From contig VXIS01000042.1 of the NCBI GenBank assembly GCA_008704415.1, forward strand, positions 1-64,000: a stretch of DNA of 64,000 bases, written 5' to 3'. The position numbers were made by a program, and so were the translations under genes. Under the pieces are notes generated by a model, which saw only the letters and a program-made list of their open reading frames with translations, was not told where the DNA came from and made no database searches. This stretch comes from Sphaerosporella brunnea. Its lineage: Eukaryota; Ascomycota; Pezizomycetes; Pezizales; Pyronemataceae. Below, piece after piece: positions 11,926 through 24,221 of the stretch (within the stretch, counting starts at the first letter, position 1; each line of letters begins with the position of its first letter).

Positions 11926-13614
11926 TTAGAATTGAATACGAGGGCGCAGGAAAGTTAGGTCGGCCGGCGACCACCGTGTAAAATGATCCTGGTTGAAAAG
12001 AATGCGTAGAAGGAGAGGAAAGTCGGAGTTTGCTCCGATAGATAGAAAAAATAAAGTGCCACAGTGCAATAAACAACGGACGACGGTTCCCTAGCGACTT
12101 CCACCGGACAACTGCGAACGACGAGCACAGAAAGAAGAAACGGAACCAGGTATGTAGGTTTTGGGGTTGGGGGGGGGGGGGGCAGCTGAAGTTATTAGGC
12201 GCCGCTGGGAGTTGTGTGTAGCTACCAAGTACCTAGGTAGTTCACACGACGCCCCGTAGTGTGAGACAAGCAACAGATCTAAAAGTAATCGCGCTGGGGC
12301 GAGCGAAGCCGTGAAGCAAGGCTCAATGACGGAGTGAGAGCTGGGACAGCAATGGCTGATACAGCACGAAGATGAAGCGAGGATCTAGAAGGCAGGCAAA
12401 ACGGCAGACTAGATGTATCGAGTAGGTCCTTTGTCGCAGGATAGTTCGTCAATAGTGCGTTACGGAGGGATGTTTGGGTAGACGACAGTCTGGAGACGAA
12501 GTTTGACAGGTAGAAAGCCGGGACGGATGACAGAGAGGGGAAGCAGTCATGATATTTCTGGAGACAGCGACGGTTTGGCGTTCCTGGGTCTGCAGCGTTG
12601 ATTGAAACCGAGAGACCAACAGATGTACAGGGGGGGCAGAGTTTGTATTTATTTATTTATTTTTTTTTTTTTTTTTTTGGGTTTGGGGGGGGGGGGGAGT
12701 ACCCAGGTATGTAGTGGACGAGGAGAGGGTGGGTTTGAACTTTCATTCGAGTTCTAAAAAAGCAAGCAGACATCGGCGTCTGAATTCCTCAGACGCAGTT
12801 TGTTGGCGTCGTTGTTGTGGGTTGCTGTTGTTGCCAACCCGCGATCGCGACTTTTCATTGGCGACAACCGGCCACGCTTTTTAAGCGAAGATGCACGTAG
12901 GCGCCCGTTATTTCGGCCATTCCACGTTGTTTCTGGCAAGCATCGGCGTCAAGCAAACGTGACTGACCAGGCATGCAGTGCCTGCTCACCACCACATCCG
13001 ATGCGGTGCCATCCACAGCGATCACGATCACGGAGTGCCATGTCTGCTTCGGCTGCCTGTCCATCTGCCCACGGCGATCTCGGGCAGGGAAGCGGTGGTG
13101 TTACGTGCACGCCGGTGCTCTGCTGCGGCGAATGCCTGGAAACTCGGGGTAGACTGGATGTGCAGGTATCAACTCTAAAACAACCTTCCAGACGCTTTCC
13201 ATTTCGTCGCCAAACCGCGTGCTGTTGCACCAGAGCCAGAGTCCCCTCACCACTGCCCCCTTCCGATCCTCCGCAGAGATATGCAGCGGACAGAGACAGA
13301 CCCTCGCGGGGATGTCGGCATCTCCTGGAGTCTCGCATGTCCAGCCGCGCCAGAAGGCCAAAGATGACGATGATGATGCCTGGCATCGGGGGCCAAAAGA
13401 ACCAACAAGCGGGGCAATGATCAACCTATCATTCGGATGGACGGCTGCGATAACATTTCTGCACGTTCCCAGAAGCATCACAAGATTTTATGCAGTGCAT
13501 ACATACGATGTCTGGGACTCTGGGCTGCTATTTGCAGGCGCTTCGAGAGGCTCGGAGGAGGTTGGCTTTTTTTCTTTTGTTGTTGTGGTGGTTGTTGTTG
13601 TTGTTGTTGTTGTT

Positions 13615-13646
<32 letters not shown>

Positions 13647-14412
13647 CCGTTTCTCGCGAGGTGCAGAATGTAGATCCCTGTGTATGCGAGCTCTGACAAA
13701 CGTGCGGCTTCCGAGCGCGGTCGATCACGTCGCATCATCATCACCATCATCATCATCAGCGACGGAGGAGGAGTTTACATACGCTTGCGAGACAGCTCGG
13801 AGAGAGATGGCTAAACCCAACAGAGCCAGCACCTCAAATGATCAGGTACCTGCTTACCCTGCTTCCCACCCCACCGTTTTAGCATCGCGATGTCCGGCTG
13901 TGTTGTTGGCCCGCCAATCAGAGTCCCCAGCCAGAAGCGCCCGGCCTGCATGCAGTAGCTGTGTCTTTCCCTCTCCCCCAGCCAAAACGCATTCTGCGCC
14001 TCCCCAGCCTCAGAGTTCCCCCCCCCCCCAGAAAAAAAAAACAACCAGCCAACCCCAACCCCACTCATGTCTCGTCTCGCCTCGACCTCAGACGCTAAGT
14101 CTGTTGTATGACCCCGCTTGAGAACCAACCATCCTGAGCTCCTCCTGGCTGGCTCTGGTTAATCTCGCACATTGCTCGGCGCGCTGTAGTTCACTCTGCA
14201 GCTGCTCTCTTATATCTCACGATATCTCCCCACCCTGCTTTGCCCGAGCATCAGTCAATTTTCACCAACCCGATTCCGCCTTCGAAGCTTCGTGCAAACT
14301 GCCCTCCCAGTGCTTCTCGACGTGTTCTGTGTTCCGTGTTCCAGCCGCTGTGGTCGACATCCCCCATCTCGTCAACATCGATTTCGCGCCGACACCACTG
14401 TGAAGCGTAACT
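11926..14412. other. Long divergent intergenic region between noxA and the DUF7727-like gene
   Basis: This 2.5-kb region separates two divergently transcribed genes. It carries homopolymer and short-repeat tracts: a poly-G run near 12170, ATTT/poly-T then poly-G at 12645-12700, GTT repeats followed by a long poly-T at 13575-13647, and TCA repeats near 13735. Frames of 145-300 codons here cross such tracts or overlap on opposite strands and show no family features, so I do not call genes. Confidence 0.6.
13575..13647. repeat. (GTT)n and poly-T tract
   Basis: About eight GTT/TTG units are followed by about 30 T. It generates low-complexity Cys/Phe or Gln/Lys frames that are not genes. Confidence 0.9.
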
Positions 14413-14962
14413 ATGGGAAGACTCATCAAAAATCACCTGGCCCGTCTCATAATCCTCACCGCCGCCACATATCAAGTAGCCGCCGGCATATATGGGATTT
14501 TCTGGCCCAAGATTTTTTGGGACTACTTCACACAGTAATGCTCTCCCAGTTTTCCCCTAAGTCTGCGATTATCAAGGTTCTGATTGTACGCCCGTAGGTC
14601 TCTCAATGGCGCAGTAAAACCGTTCCCGATATTGCAAATATTCAACATCTTATTCGGGCTGATCGGACTCGCCTGGGAGTATCCACTGCCCATCATCATC
14701 CCAAACTCCTCCTTCCACCGAAGCATCGGGGCAAGGCTTGCCATTTACCCGCTGAGCGTGTTTTTGGCGGCCTTGCTCTACCAGGGCACCAATGCGGCCA
14801 TCTACTACTTGGTCGGCATCGCTCTCTATTTCTGGGCATATAGCCAGGGCGAGGTGAGTTCGAGCGGGATTCGGGCATCGGACGCAATATGCTGACCAGA
14901 CATAGACTGTATGTATGCCATGGAAAGTACCTGAACGTGGACGAGGCCCTTCCAAAGCATAA
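14413..14962 (+). CDS. Small polytopic membrane protein (DUF7727-like)
   Basis: Three exons (14413..14534, 14598..14853, 14906..14962) encode 144 residues. The protein starts MGRLIKNHLARLIILTAATYQ and has about four hydrophobic segments: residues 10-30, 50-68, 82-102 and 105-122, with short basic loops, so it is probably an integral membrane protein with both ends close to the membrane. The arrangement, including WPKIFWDY and the segment ILQIFNILFGLIGLAWEYP, matches a conserved uncharacterised fungal family that I recall as DUF7727; function is unknown. Introns are 63 and 52 nt, the second with a CTGAC branch-like motif before CATAG. If the second intron were retained the protein would end SSSGIRASDAIC instead. 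It is divergent from noxA across 2.5 kb. Confidence 0.8.
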
Positions 14963-16584
14963 TCGCAATGATGAACCGACTGTACCATACGAACGAATCG
15001 CACGTTGTCACTTAATATCCAGGCCACATAATTCCCACTATAAAACTTAGAGCGAACATTGGATACCCCACTTGTCACCTTTCTCTTCAAGGCTGTCATT
15101 TGATATGACGCCTGGAGTGGGACGGCGCAAGAGCTTTTTTCTGCTTACCTGTGTGGAGTTTTTTTTTTTGTTTTTTTTTTCGGATTCATGTAGTCATTTT
15201 TCGTCGTTTTCTTCCTTTGTGCGATGATCAATCTTGTTGTTCTCTTTGGCTTCAGCGTATTAGGGAATTGGGCATGGTTGGGTCGGTCGGTGCTGAACGG
15301 TCATTCATTAATTTCGGGGTTGGTTCATAAGGATGGGCGGATCCATTTCACCATCAGGAAGTTGTGGGGATGGATGGATGTTGTCGGAGTCTTGTCACAG
15401 GCTTTTCGAAACCGCGCTTTTGTTGCAGCCAAGGCTCTTTGAGTTCATTCCATCACGATGGTATTTAATTCACGAAACTGGGCTTGTTTCTGGTGGCGTC
15501 ATGATGGTTGTCAGAGATTTGTTTTGGGGACTCATGTAAATACTAGTCACGTATAAGTGTCGTTACAAGTACCTAGCTCTTAGCTCGGCTGTAGTGGCCA
15601 GTTAGTCTTCCAATTTGTCGTCGTCCGGAGAATGTCACCGTTGCGTCTGAGCCGTGTCTCAGTTGCTATTTGTATCAGGATTTTATGGCTAGGTCCAAGC
15701 AATCCTTGCTTTCGTATTTGCAAGCAGGGGAAGATATCCAATCATACGATATCACTCGCAAGATATGTAGGTTGAGCTTCAGTCGATCCATGCAGAAGCA
15801 CGTTTACAGTCCCGACTCTCGATTCTGGATAGTTGTGGCATTTGCGATAAACAAGTACGGATAGCACGTACACACTCCGGCCGACGGCCACATATACACC
15901 GCACGTAGGTATTCGGTTCACGGATTGGCATCTCGCCTAAAAGTTGTTTTGACGTTAGGGTGATCTCGCCGCACAAGATGGGCCCAAGGCTGCTGGAATA
16001 CTTGAATGCAGAGATTCTCATCTCCACTGCGCCTCAATACAACGCCTCAGTACAATCACAGTAATGCTCTTTTTATTGCTACCGGAGATCTATCATACAA
16101 AGCTCTGTCTCCCAAACACAGATTTAACTCAGCAGTTCGGGGCAAAGCTTTGACGCTGAAGTTTTGTAACTGCGTCGACGTCTACCTCCGGTAACAATAA
16201 ATGTGGAATTACCGTCACTGTAGTTCGGGACTTTCATGGACTCGGCTTCTTGCTTAACGCTTCTTCTGCACTCTCTCAACGTTGCGAGTGATATCCGAGG
16301 AACTGGGCACGTGATAATGAGTTTGCTTATTCAAGCAGCCAGCTGAGTCGCTTAGCTTCCCCGCCACATGCACCCCTCTACAATCCGTCACTACTGACAC
16401 CTTTACCTTCAACCTCTTGACTCGCGTCAAAGCAGCACACGTCCCTTCAGGTCAAAAGTCAACCCTCCCAACCTTCCTCACCCGTCGAGCCAACGACTCA
16501 AAGGAACACACGTTATCTGCTCAGCTGTTAGCTTACCGTTACCGTGATCGTCATCCTTCTGCCATTTCCTCACTTCCCGTAATC
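14963..16584. other. Intergenic between DUF7727-like gene and dsk2
   Basis: A T-rich 3' flank (15160-15180) is followed by unremarkable sequence and, from about 16320, the C/T-rich leader of dsk2. No gene or repeat is supported. Confidence 0.6.
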
Positions 16585-17958
16585 ATGTCCGACGAAGCTA
16601 CATCCGCTCCTGAGCGCCCGTCGTCGCCAGTGCCGGAGCCCATCACTTTCACCGTCAAGGCTAGCAACGACTCCAAATTTAGCTTGTCCCTGCCTCCCAC
16701 CACGACCATAGCGGATGTTAAGGCGAAGCTTGTCGAGCTCTCAGAGATTCCCGCTGAGCGGCAACGGTTGATCTATTCGGGCCGCGTAATGAAGAATGAA
16801 GAGACTCTCGAAACTTACAAGGTCCAGTCCGGAAATACCGTTCACCTGGTCAAGGGTGCCGCGTCGAACACCACGGCGAGCGCGGGTGGTGCAGCGCCCT
16901 CTACACCGGCTGTGCCGAGGTTGGCAGCAGGGAGTGGCAACAACCCGCTGGCTGGACTAACTGGCGCGAGGTACGCTGGCCATGTGCAGCTGCCGCGCCC
17001 CGAGATGTTTGGTCCTGACGGTGGAGTACGGGTTTCCCTAAAAAATGAATCGGTGTGGAGTATTGGCTAACAGTTTACCAGATGGGCCCGCCTCCCGACC
17101 CCGAGGGCATCGCCCAGATGATGTCGGACCCGATGATCCAGGCACAAATGAACGAAATGTTGCAGAATCCGCAGCTGCTCGACCACATTATCAACTCGAA
17201 CCCAGTGCTCCAATCGATGGGTCCTGGCGCCCGCCAGCTTATGCAGTCAGATCTTTTCAGACAGATGGTTACAGATCCCGCTACTATTCGCAATATGTGA
17301 GCTCACCCCTACTTTCCCAGGATTCGGTTTGACTGACTGAAAAGTTAGGGCGCGAATGGGCGCTGGCGCAAACATCGGTGGCCAACCATCCTTCCCCGCT
17401 CCAGGCCAGACCGATAACGCATCCGCTACTGAAGGCCAACAGTCCCCGCTGCCTCAGTCAAATGCACAGCAATCTCAGTCACCATCTCTGGGCGCGAACC
17501 CATTTGCCTCCCTGTTCAACGGCAGTGCCGCTACTGGCGCTCCACCCAACCTTCAGACCCTGTTCAACATGTACGGAGGAATGCCGTTGGGTACACCTCC
17601 TGCCGCTGGTGCGGGCACTGGCTCGCCGCCGGCCGGCGGCGAGCAGCCGCAGCAATCCCAGCAAAATCCTATGGGCGCGAATCCCTTCTTGGACCCGGCG
17701 GCCATGCAATTGCTTCAGTTGATGGGTGGGGTGCCTGGTGGATCTGCGCCGCCCCCCGGTTTTCTCTCGGGATTGCTTGGGGGAATGCCACCCGCCGCTG
17801 CCAGCCCACCGGATCACCGTCCCCCAGAGGAGAGATACGCTGAACAACTGCGGCAATTGAACGACATGGGATTTTTCGATTTCGACCGGAACGTCGAAGC
17901 CCTCCGAAGAAGTGGTGGAAGTGTGCAGGGTGCCGTTAACCAGTTGCTGGGTGGTTAA
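16585..17958 (+). CDS. dsk2: Ubiquilin family UBL-UBA shuttle protein Dsk2
   Basis: Dsk2 carries polyubiquitinated substrates to the proteasome: its ubiquitin-like domain docks on the proteasome and its UBA domain holds ubiquitin. Exons 16585..17025, 17082..17296 and 17349..17958 encode 421 residues. The UBL domain spans about residues 15-90 (ITFTVKASNDSKFSL ... RLIYSGRVMKNEETL). A central STI1-like region follows (GPPPDPEGIAQMMSDPMIQ, NPQLLDHIINSNP, residues about 148-220), then a low-complexity Gln/Pro/Gly/Ala linker, and a C-terminal UBA at about 380-421 (LRQLNDMGFFDFDRNVEALR...VNQLLGG). This is the complete ubiquilin architecture. The ATG has the context AATCATGTCC; an in-frame extension upstream has no ATG and is not used. 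Confidence 0.95.
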
Positions 17959-18712
17959 GTTGGTGTAGCGACGTGGAACATGCCGGATAGGAAACAAGTT
18001 AGCTTTGAATGATGAGTGTTATTCACGTATTACATGTGTATTTTTTTTGTTTGCGGGATGCCTAATAGGAGTGTTGCCAAGAATCAGAAGTTACGCGTAT
18101 ATTGAGGCCTGCTTGGGCGTTTGATGAATTGTACAAGCGAAGGAATATCTGATCGAATCAGCAAACGCCGCCGAGTTGATGTCTTGACCAGCTGGGCAGC
18201 ATCACCTGAGCTCACTCGAACTCCCGTGGCTATTAATGGAAAGCACCTGGCTGGCTGTATGCATGCCGGCATGGCCAGAGCTCCCCAACCTACATAGGCA
18301 GAGTGCCGATGTGCTCTCGGGACGGAGCAGTGGGCACCTGGATGGTTGGTCCGCTGATCGCTGGAGAAATGGAGAACCGGTCTGCAAAGGGGGGGGACCA
18401 AATGCCGTCACTACAGTAGAGTATTGTGCATTGAAGCGACATACGGAAAGCAGCACGTTGGCTGGCCGTTCAGCATGGGTTGTCATGGTGGTTGGTGCAC
18501 TTGTTCTTTCTTGGTGATTTTGAGGCGTTTATAACATTGATGCTTTGTGTTATTCATGCCACTTGGGAGCTCCGTGATAGTTATGATTTTGACTAACTTC
18601 TACCAATTAGGCCATTTTACGGGCCATCTCAAACTGCTTAACGCACCTACTCACTGGGAGAAACAAAGAATTTTCTTTCCTCCATAGGTACATTCTAGCT
18701 CCTCATGGACAG
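17959..18712. other. Intergenic 3' of dsk2
   Basis: Contains the dsk2 3' flank (T run near 18045) and no recognisable gene. Confidence 0.55.
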
Positions 18713-19177
18713 CAAACCTTCTATCATACCATGACTTGCAGGGGTCATACTTATACCATCACATACCTCGACAAGGGGGTGAACTTGCCGGATAACACTG
18801 CAACGCGACAACAATACAAAAAAGAGCGGCAAAATAAATTGAAAGATGGAGAGAAAGTAATACCAATCAACGCAGTTTATCGCGCGGATAATACTACAAA
18901 TTTCACCGTCTTTTTTACGACCAAAAATAAGAAACCTATCCATGGGCGGGCGCAGATGCCACAAAGCAGCAAAAAGTTCACAGAAAATTCCAAAAAAATC
19001 AGACAACATCAGAAAAAAAAAAAGAAAGATTCCCACTACTTTTGAGATATTTTCCCGCTTTTGCACCTTTTATGGTGATTTTTTCCGTTGTGTTGCGCCA
19101 AGTTGTCCCCCTGTTGATGGTATGTGATGTGATGGTATAAGTATAACCCCTGCAAGTCATGGTATAGAAGGTTTACT
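18713..19177. mobile_element. MITE-like element with about 50-bp (extending to about 90-bp) TIRs
   Basis: The left end reads AAACCTTCTAT...CCATGACTTGCAGGGG...ATACTTATACCATCACAT, and the right end contains the reverse complement of the same series with only a 3-base gap and single changes (about 19126-19177). The match continues inward more weakly (AAGGGGGTGAACTTG against ACAGGGGGACAACTTG), so the arms reach about 90 bp. The core (about 18800-19050) is A-rich and non-coding. A non-autonomous DNA transposon is the best reading. Target duplication unclear. Confidence 0.8.
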
Positions 19178-21391
19178 CTGACTCTTAATGGCGATCCCAT
19201 CTGCGAGGAGGAGGGCTAGCGACCCGCCGGGTCGTAACAAATTTGACGTGCTCGGCTTACTCCGAGCCTCGTGGCAGAGCTGAGCATGTAGAAGTACCTG
19301 ACCTCCTAGAGCACCAAGCACGTATGAGTCTATGACACACGTCTGAGTTGTTGGGCGTTTGGTTGGCAGATTCCCATCTTTGGAAGTGTAGAGTAGATAG
19401 AGTGCTGTAGAATATGCACAGGTAGGTAGGAAGGTGTGTACGACATGGTGAAAGCCGCATCATACGACAGCTTGCCTGGGAAACGCCTCATACCACCGGC
19501 GTTTGAAGGTGGGGGTTTTGATGCCACTGCCTCCTCTAGGTTTCGGTCCGCCGCTTCGATTTAGACGCGGCCGACGTCTTAGTGCTTGACGACGAAGAAC
19601 GACCTCGAGGATTTTCTGCTTTCTTCTCCGGATCCACAGCGGTATGTATTTCGGGGCGGGAATTTTTCCTGGGACACTTCTTACTATGTATGCCCTACGC
19701 GCTCGAGCTCGATATGATGTGCATGATGGACATGATGGCGTGTTGTGGCCGTTTTCAGAGCCGGACTTTTTTGCACTTTGCCCGTGGCCGTGGAACAAAC
19801 CGTGGTTGACTACTGGTTACAAACATCTAATCAGGTACCTACTTACTCTACAGTACTCCGCTCTGCTCTGCTTTTGATCATGACGATTACTTGTTACTGT
19901 GGATCGAAACACGTGGAAATGAAACATTGCGAGCTCCCATTTTCGGCCCGCGGGGAGGTAATGGGAATGACGTTGAAGTTGAGTTGGAATGGAAGCTTTC
20001 GATCGAAGCTTCGGGCCCTCGCCGCTGCAAGCGTTGCAAGCGGGCATGAGTCAACATGACCATCCATCCAGCGTCTCCCGAAATCGAACGGTGGCCTGCA
20101 GCTCGGAAGGGTATTTACATGCGTATGCAGAGTTGATATCCTGGCTCCCGGCCCCCCGGCCCCGTATCTCGGTATGTCTCGACGGATAGTTCAAGCTTCT
20201 TTGCAAGCGAGTGGTGGGTGGGTTGCAGTTTCAACCGCAAGTGCGTCTGTTTGCATGCACTCACATACGAGGTGGCTTTTTTGATTTCTCAGCAAAAATT
20301 GGCGCGGTTGCAGATCACGAGCCACCGAGCATGCGCTAAGCTTGGATGGCCTGTGCTTCGAAGTGCATCGTGTCCGTCTGTAAAGCACGGTTTTCTGCAT
20401 GCTTACTCTGCTGTACGTCGACAGCTCGCTGCCTACCCTTTGAAGCGTAGAAAAGAGCACCCATGTGGGCGGGCCTGAAGCTTTGGGGATACAGATGCCC
20501 AGAACGGCGGCTGTCATGAAACACCACTTTGCGACGGCTTGTGTGCTGGTCGGTGTACGCAGTGGAATGAGGTGTCGACGTTTCTGACGTGCCTAATCAG
20601 CTGTCTCATGCGAGCGGCGTCTGCGCGGGGAGGGCCATCTGATAAGGATGAGGAGTATTGCACGAATGGTACTAGAGTACTCTACATTATTATATTGTCA
20701 CCGAATCAAACTCGGACAAAAGACACGACGGCCAAGCCCTTAAGCGAACGTGCATATCGCGGGGCAGCACAGTGGGGGTGTTTAGCCATGAGCTCCAAAA
20801 CAACGGTACTGCTAGATACACACTTACTGTCTACTTGCTTAGCTAGCAGAGCTGTCCACCCACCGTCGAATGGTTAGCTAACGGACATGAGTCAATATTA
20901 TTGATCATTCTGCCGTCCGCGATGCAAGGCCGCTCGGGTGTGGGTGTATAAAACATCTAAAACCGCCCTCCTGGGTGTGAAGATTATCCGTCACCTGCCG
21001 TCCAGTGGAGAGAACAGACATTCAAGACCTTTGTTTGTTTAAGCCGATTGCAAGAAGTAGGTGTTTTCCTTGTTGCTTCTGCTCTGCTTCAGTATTTATA
21101 CCCTCCGGATCCAGCACTGCTGCGGAGTGTTATCAAGGATTCGTTGTTCACAACTGCTTTCATACAGGCTTCTCGGTGGACACCTGCATCCTTCCGGAGA
21201 TCAGCATCAACAGCGGGGCTTTCTCCAGAGAGAGCCATTCTTTGCCAACAACCCGCTTTCGGCCCCATATTACCGTACAATCAAACACCCATAAAACAGC
21301 ACAGCTCGAGTATACTCCCACAATCTTTCGTGACGCTTTGCGACGTTCATTTCAATCATAAAATCTTCTTGGTCTCTCAAGGACAGTCAAG
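19178..21391. other. Intergenic upstream of the arrestin-like gene
   Basis: Minus-strand 19460-19798 holds a basic 112-codon frame with no recognisable motif. The last 450 bases (from about 20940, TATAAA at 20946) look like promoter and leader for the downstream gene. No gene is called. Confidence 0.5.
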
Positions 21392-23062
21392 ATGTTCAAC
21401 TACGCAGAATCACTCGCATCCCGCAACACATATATGACGTCCATACGAGAAACCATCGCGGACTCTCAGCGGACGAAGCCATTGATCACAATCAGTATCA
21501 ATGGTGTCCCCGAGGTCTCGAAGTCTCAGAAGGTCTACACAACCTCGGACAGGATAGAAGGGCAAGTTTCAATTGTCGCCCCAGCCGACACACGCTTCGA
21601 CGACATCTGCATCACATTTGAAGGTGGGACACCCCTGGCTATGTGGAGAAGCAGAGTCTGACAAGGCTTGACAGGTACTTCGCGAACATGGATGGAACGG
21701 TTTGGCGGCACTTCAACCACATCAGGACGTACAACCGTGGCCCAAACCGTGAGTTCCTCTAAGGCGGCAGCCGGCAGTTCGAGGGTTCCTTTCCTGACGA
21801 CAGAGCAGTTTCTTCGCCTTGTTCAACCGGTAGATGAGACCACACTTCCTATCCCGCGCATTGCCGTCAAAGGCAAAACATATATGTTTCCCTTCACCTT
21901 CGTGATCCCACAAAATCTTCTTCCCTCGGCCTGCACCCATATCACGGAAAACCAAGCCGTTATGGATGCTCATCTACACCTTCCGCCGTCCATTGGAGAC
22001 CCTGCTGTCCTCACCGAGGATAAAGACGACCTGGCCCCAGATATGACCCGTATTTCTTACGCCATCCGGGTGCGAGTCATTCGTGCCCGCGAGACAGAAT
22101 ATAAGAAAGTTATCATCGCAGACACCTCTCTGAGGGTCGCCGTGTCCCCAGAGTGCCCAGACGCACCTCCGGTTCATATAGAGACAAACTCCAAGGACTT
22201 TGTGCTCCAGAAAGAGAAAGACCTTCGGAAGGGATTGCTTGGGAGGAAGATTGGTCGTTTCTCCGTCCTGGCCGAGCAACCAAAGCCATTGCGACTGGTT
22301 CCTAATTCCCCCTGTCCTCCCTCAACAACCGTGCCAGTGTTTTTGGCCTTCATGCCCACCGACCCTGAGATACCGCCGCCAGAGTTGGGCACCTTGTCTG
22401 CTAAGCTCAGGACAAACACGTTTTTTTCGACCACAAAGATGACCTACATCCCAACACCCGCCCGGGCAACCCCAGATCCGACTGTTGGAAATTACACGGA
22501 GAGCACACTCCTCTCCTCAAGGTGCATTAGCAACGTCAAGTGGGAGAGGGACTATCCTTCAAGCAAGCCCCGTTACACTGCGCAGGCGATCGTTCCCGTC
22601 ACAGCACCGAAGTGCAAACAGCTTGTTCCTTCATTTTCCTCGTGCTTTTTGAGCCGCTCATACATCCTCGACCTCTCACTATCCGTCCGCACAAGTAATC
22701 ACAGCCAACCCAGCTTGGCTCTCAAGATACCATTGCAGGTCTCTCAGCCTCCGCTACAAGCCATTGCTCAATCCCAGGCGGCCGACAGTGGAGTCGAAGA
22801 ATTCTTTACGCCGAGGGTCATCGCGCCAAGCACACTCTTGCAGGAAATAGCCATGATGCCCCCATCAGAACCGCAGGGCGGAGAGCCCCAGCCACCGCCA
22901 CCGCCACCGCAACAGACAGGGCAGGTCAGCCAGCTCCCTCAGAGCATGATGGTACGCCCACCAAATCGGATGCCGCCATCGGGCTATGCCGTGTTTGGGA
23001 ATTCTGGCGGCGTACCAGTCAGGATTCCAGATCCCATTGGAATCTCCCCCGGGTGCGGTTGA
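21392..23062 (+). CDS. Arrestin-like (alpha-arrestin N-terminal type) protein
   Basis: Exons 21392..21623 and 21675..23062 encode 539 residues. Residues about 30-300 show the alternating beta-strand pattern of fungal arrestin-like proteins (PLITISINGVPEVSKSQKVYTTSDRIEGQVSI, ICITFEGTSRTWMERFGG, then YMFPFTFVIPQNLLPSACTH). The second lobe is around residues 200-400. The C-terminal 100 residues are Pro/Gln-rich and disordered (a PPPPPPQQ run). Alpha-arrestins usually recruit a Rsp5-type ubiquitin ligase through PPxY; no exact PPxY is visible here (PPSGY is the nearest), so a direct ligase-adaptor role is not supported. Family placement is from overall pattern; the specific substrate is unknown. 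Confidence 0.75.
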
Positions 23063-24221
23063 TTGTGGAGAGGGAAGTGAGGAGAAGACGGAAGAGATGA
23101 CCACATGTGTGCCCTTTCTTTGCTTTTCGATTTCATGTCATCTTTTGCTTTAAATTTGCCAGTTTAGACAAACGCCAGGAACCTTTAAGATGGTCGTTTT
23201 GGTTTCTGCTTGGGATTTGGAATGGAGTTTGTTTTTCTATGGAGGATACGCTGTTCGGAGATGGCGATCCTGAGAATATGCCAGTATATACATTGCTTTT
23301 AAGGTTGCACAGGTAGTTTCTAATATACATGTACTTAGTATAAACGTTGTCTGCCGTGCACAAGTGCGTCGTACTCGTCGTACTCGTCGTACTAAACGAA
23401 TTATTACCTGCTCCTCGCGCATGGTGTTATCGCTCGAATCTGGGTAGGAAATTGGGTTGATGCTTTGCTTGGCAGTTCCCTTTTAATGCCGGTAGCCGAA
23501 GTGTTCTCGCTTGTAAATGGTACTGGGGATGGCGTTGTTTACTCCGGGCAAAAAATGCCATATATGGTTTGAGTAGTCTTGACAGTACTAGAAAGCTTTG
23601 AAGGGAGCCTCCACAACAGTCAACAGTCCTGGACATCGATAACAGAGGGGAAGAAGCTCGAGAAGATTCAAAAAATTTCAAAAAATTTCAGTGCAATCCA
23701 GCAGTAGATATTAGTACTTTTTGATACTTCCCAATGAGATTTTCTATGAACAGTTTATCTTTTTATAAGCCGGAGGGAACTGGGAAGTCGACATCGGCCT
23801 AAGACTCTAAGCACAAATTGGATGGCGGCGGTAATGATAAACATGAAAATGTTGGAGCGAGTGCTGAGCAGTGCTGAAAAGTGCTTAAACCTCCCCCTTC
23901 TTCCCTCCTCAGTGAACAATACCAGAACCTCGAAGAGCTTGGCAAGCAGTTCGAGTGCTTCACCCACAAGGCTAGAATCCTAAAAGAAAACTGGGGCTGA
24001 CCCTCGAAGCCAACCTTCTAAGCCTTTCTCATCTTTTACCAACCCTCCCCCGAGTTCACTACTACATCCCGACTACTACTTTCCAATTACTACCACTCCC
24101 TTTACATTCCCTCTCGCTTTCCACCTTTTTTTTCCTTCTTCTTCCATTGTTTTCCCTTACCGGTGTTCAGGTTGTCCCAGCCTGACTCTTTAGCTGTCCC
24201 ATTATCATCAAATTCCAACAA
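23063..24221. other. Intergenic between arrestin-like and F-box-like genes
   Basis: Contains a short triplicated GTCGTACTC near 23367-23393, a duplicated TTCAAAAAAT at about 23667-23690, and from about 24000 a C/T-rich leader of the downstream gene. No gene seen. Confidence 0.55.

Noticed and set aside
12800..13420. 206-codon plus frame overlapping a 145-codon minus frame
   Set aside because: GC-rich open frames on both strands with Arg/Ser/Pro-rich composition and no family features or splice context.
13219..14121. A 300-codon plus-strand frame
   Set aside because: It passes through the (GTT)n/poly-T tract, giving Val and Phe runs, and shows no domain; low-complexity artefact.
16417..16584. 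In-frame upstream extension of dsk2 by 56 codons
   Set aside because: It has no ATG (begins TTG), lies in a C/T-rich leader, and the UBL domain start agrees with the ATG at 16585.
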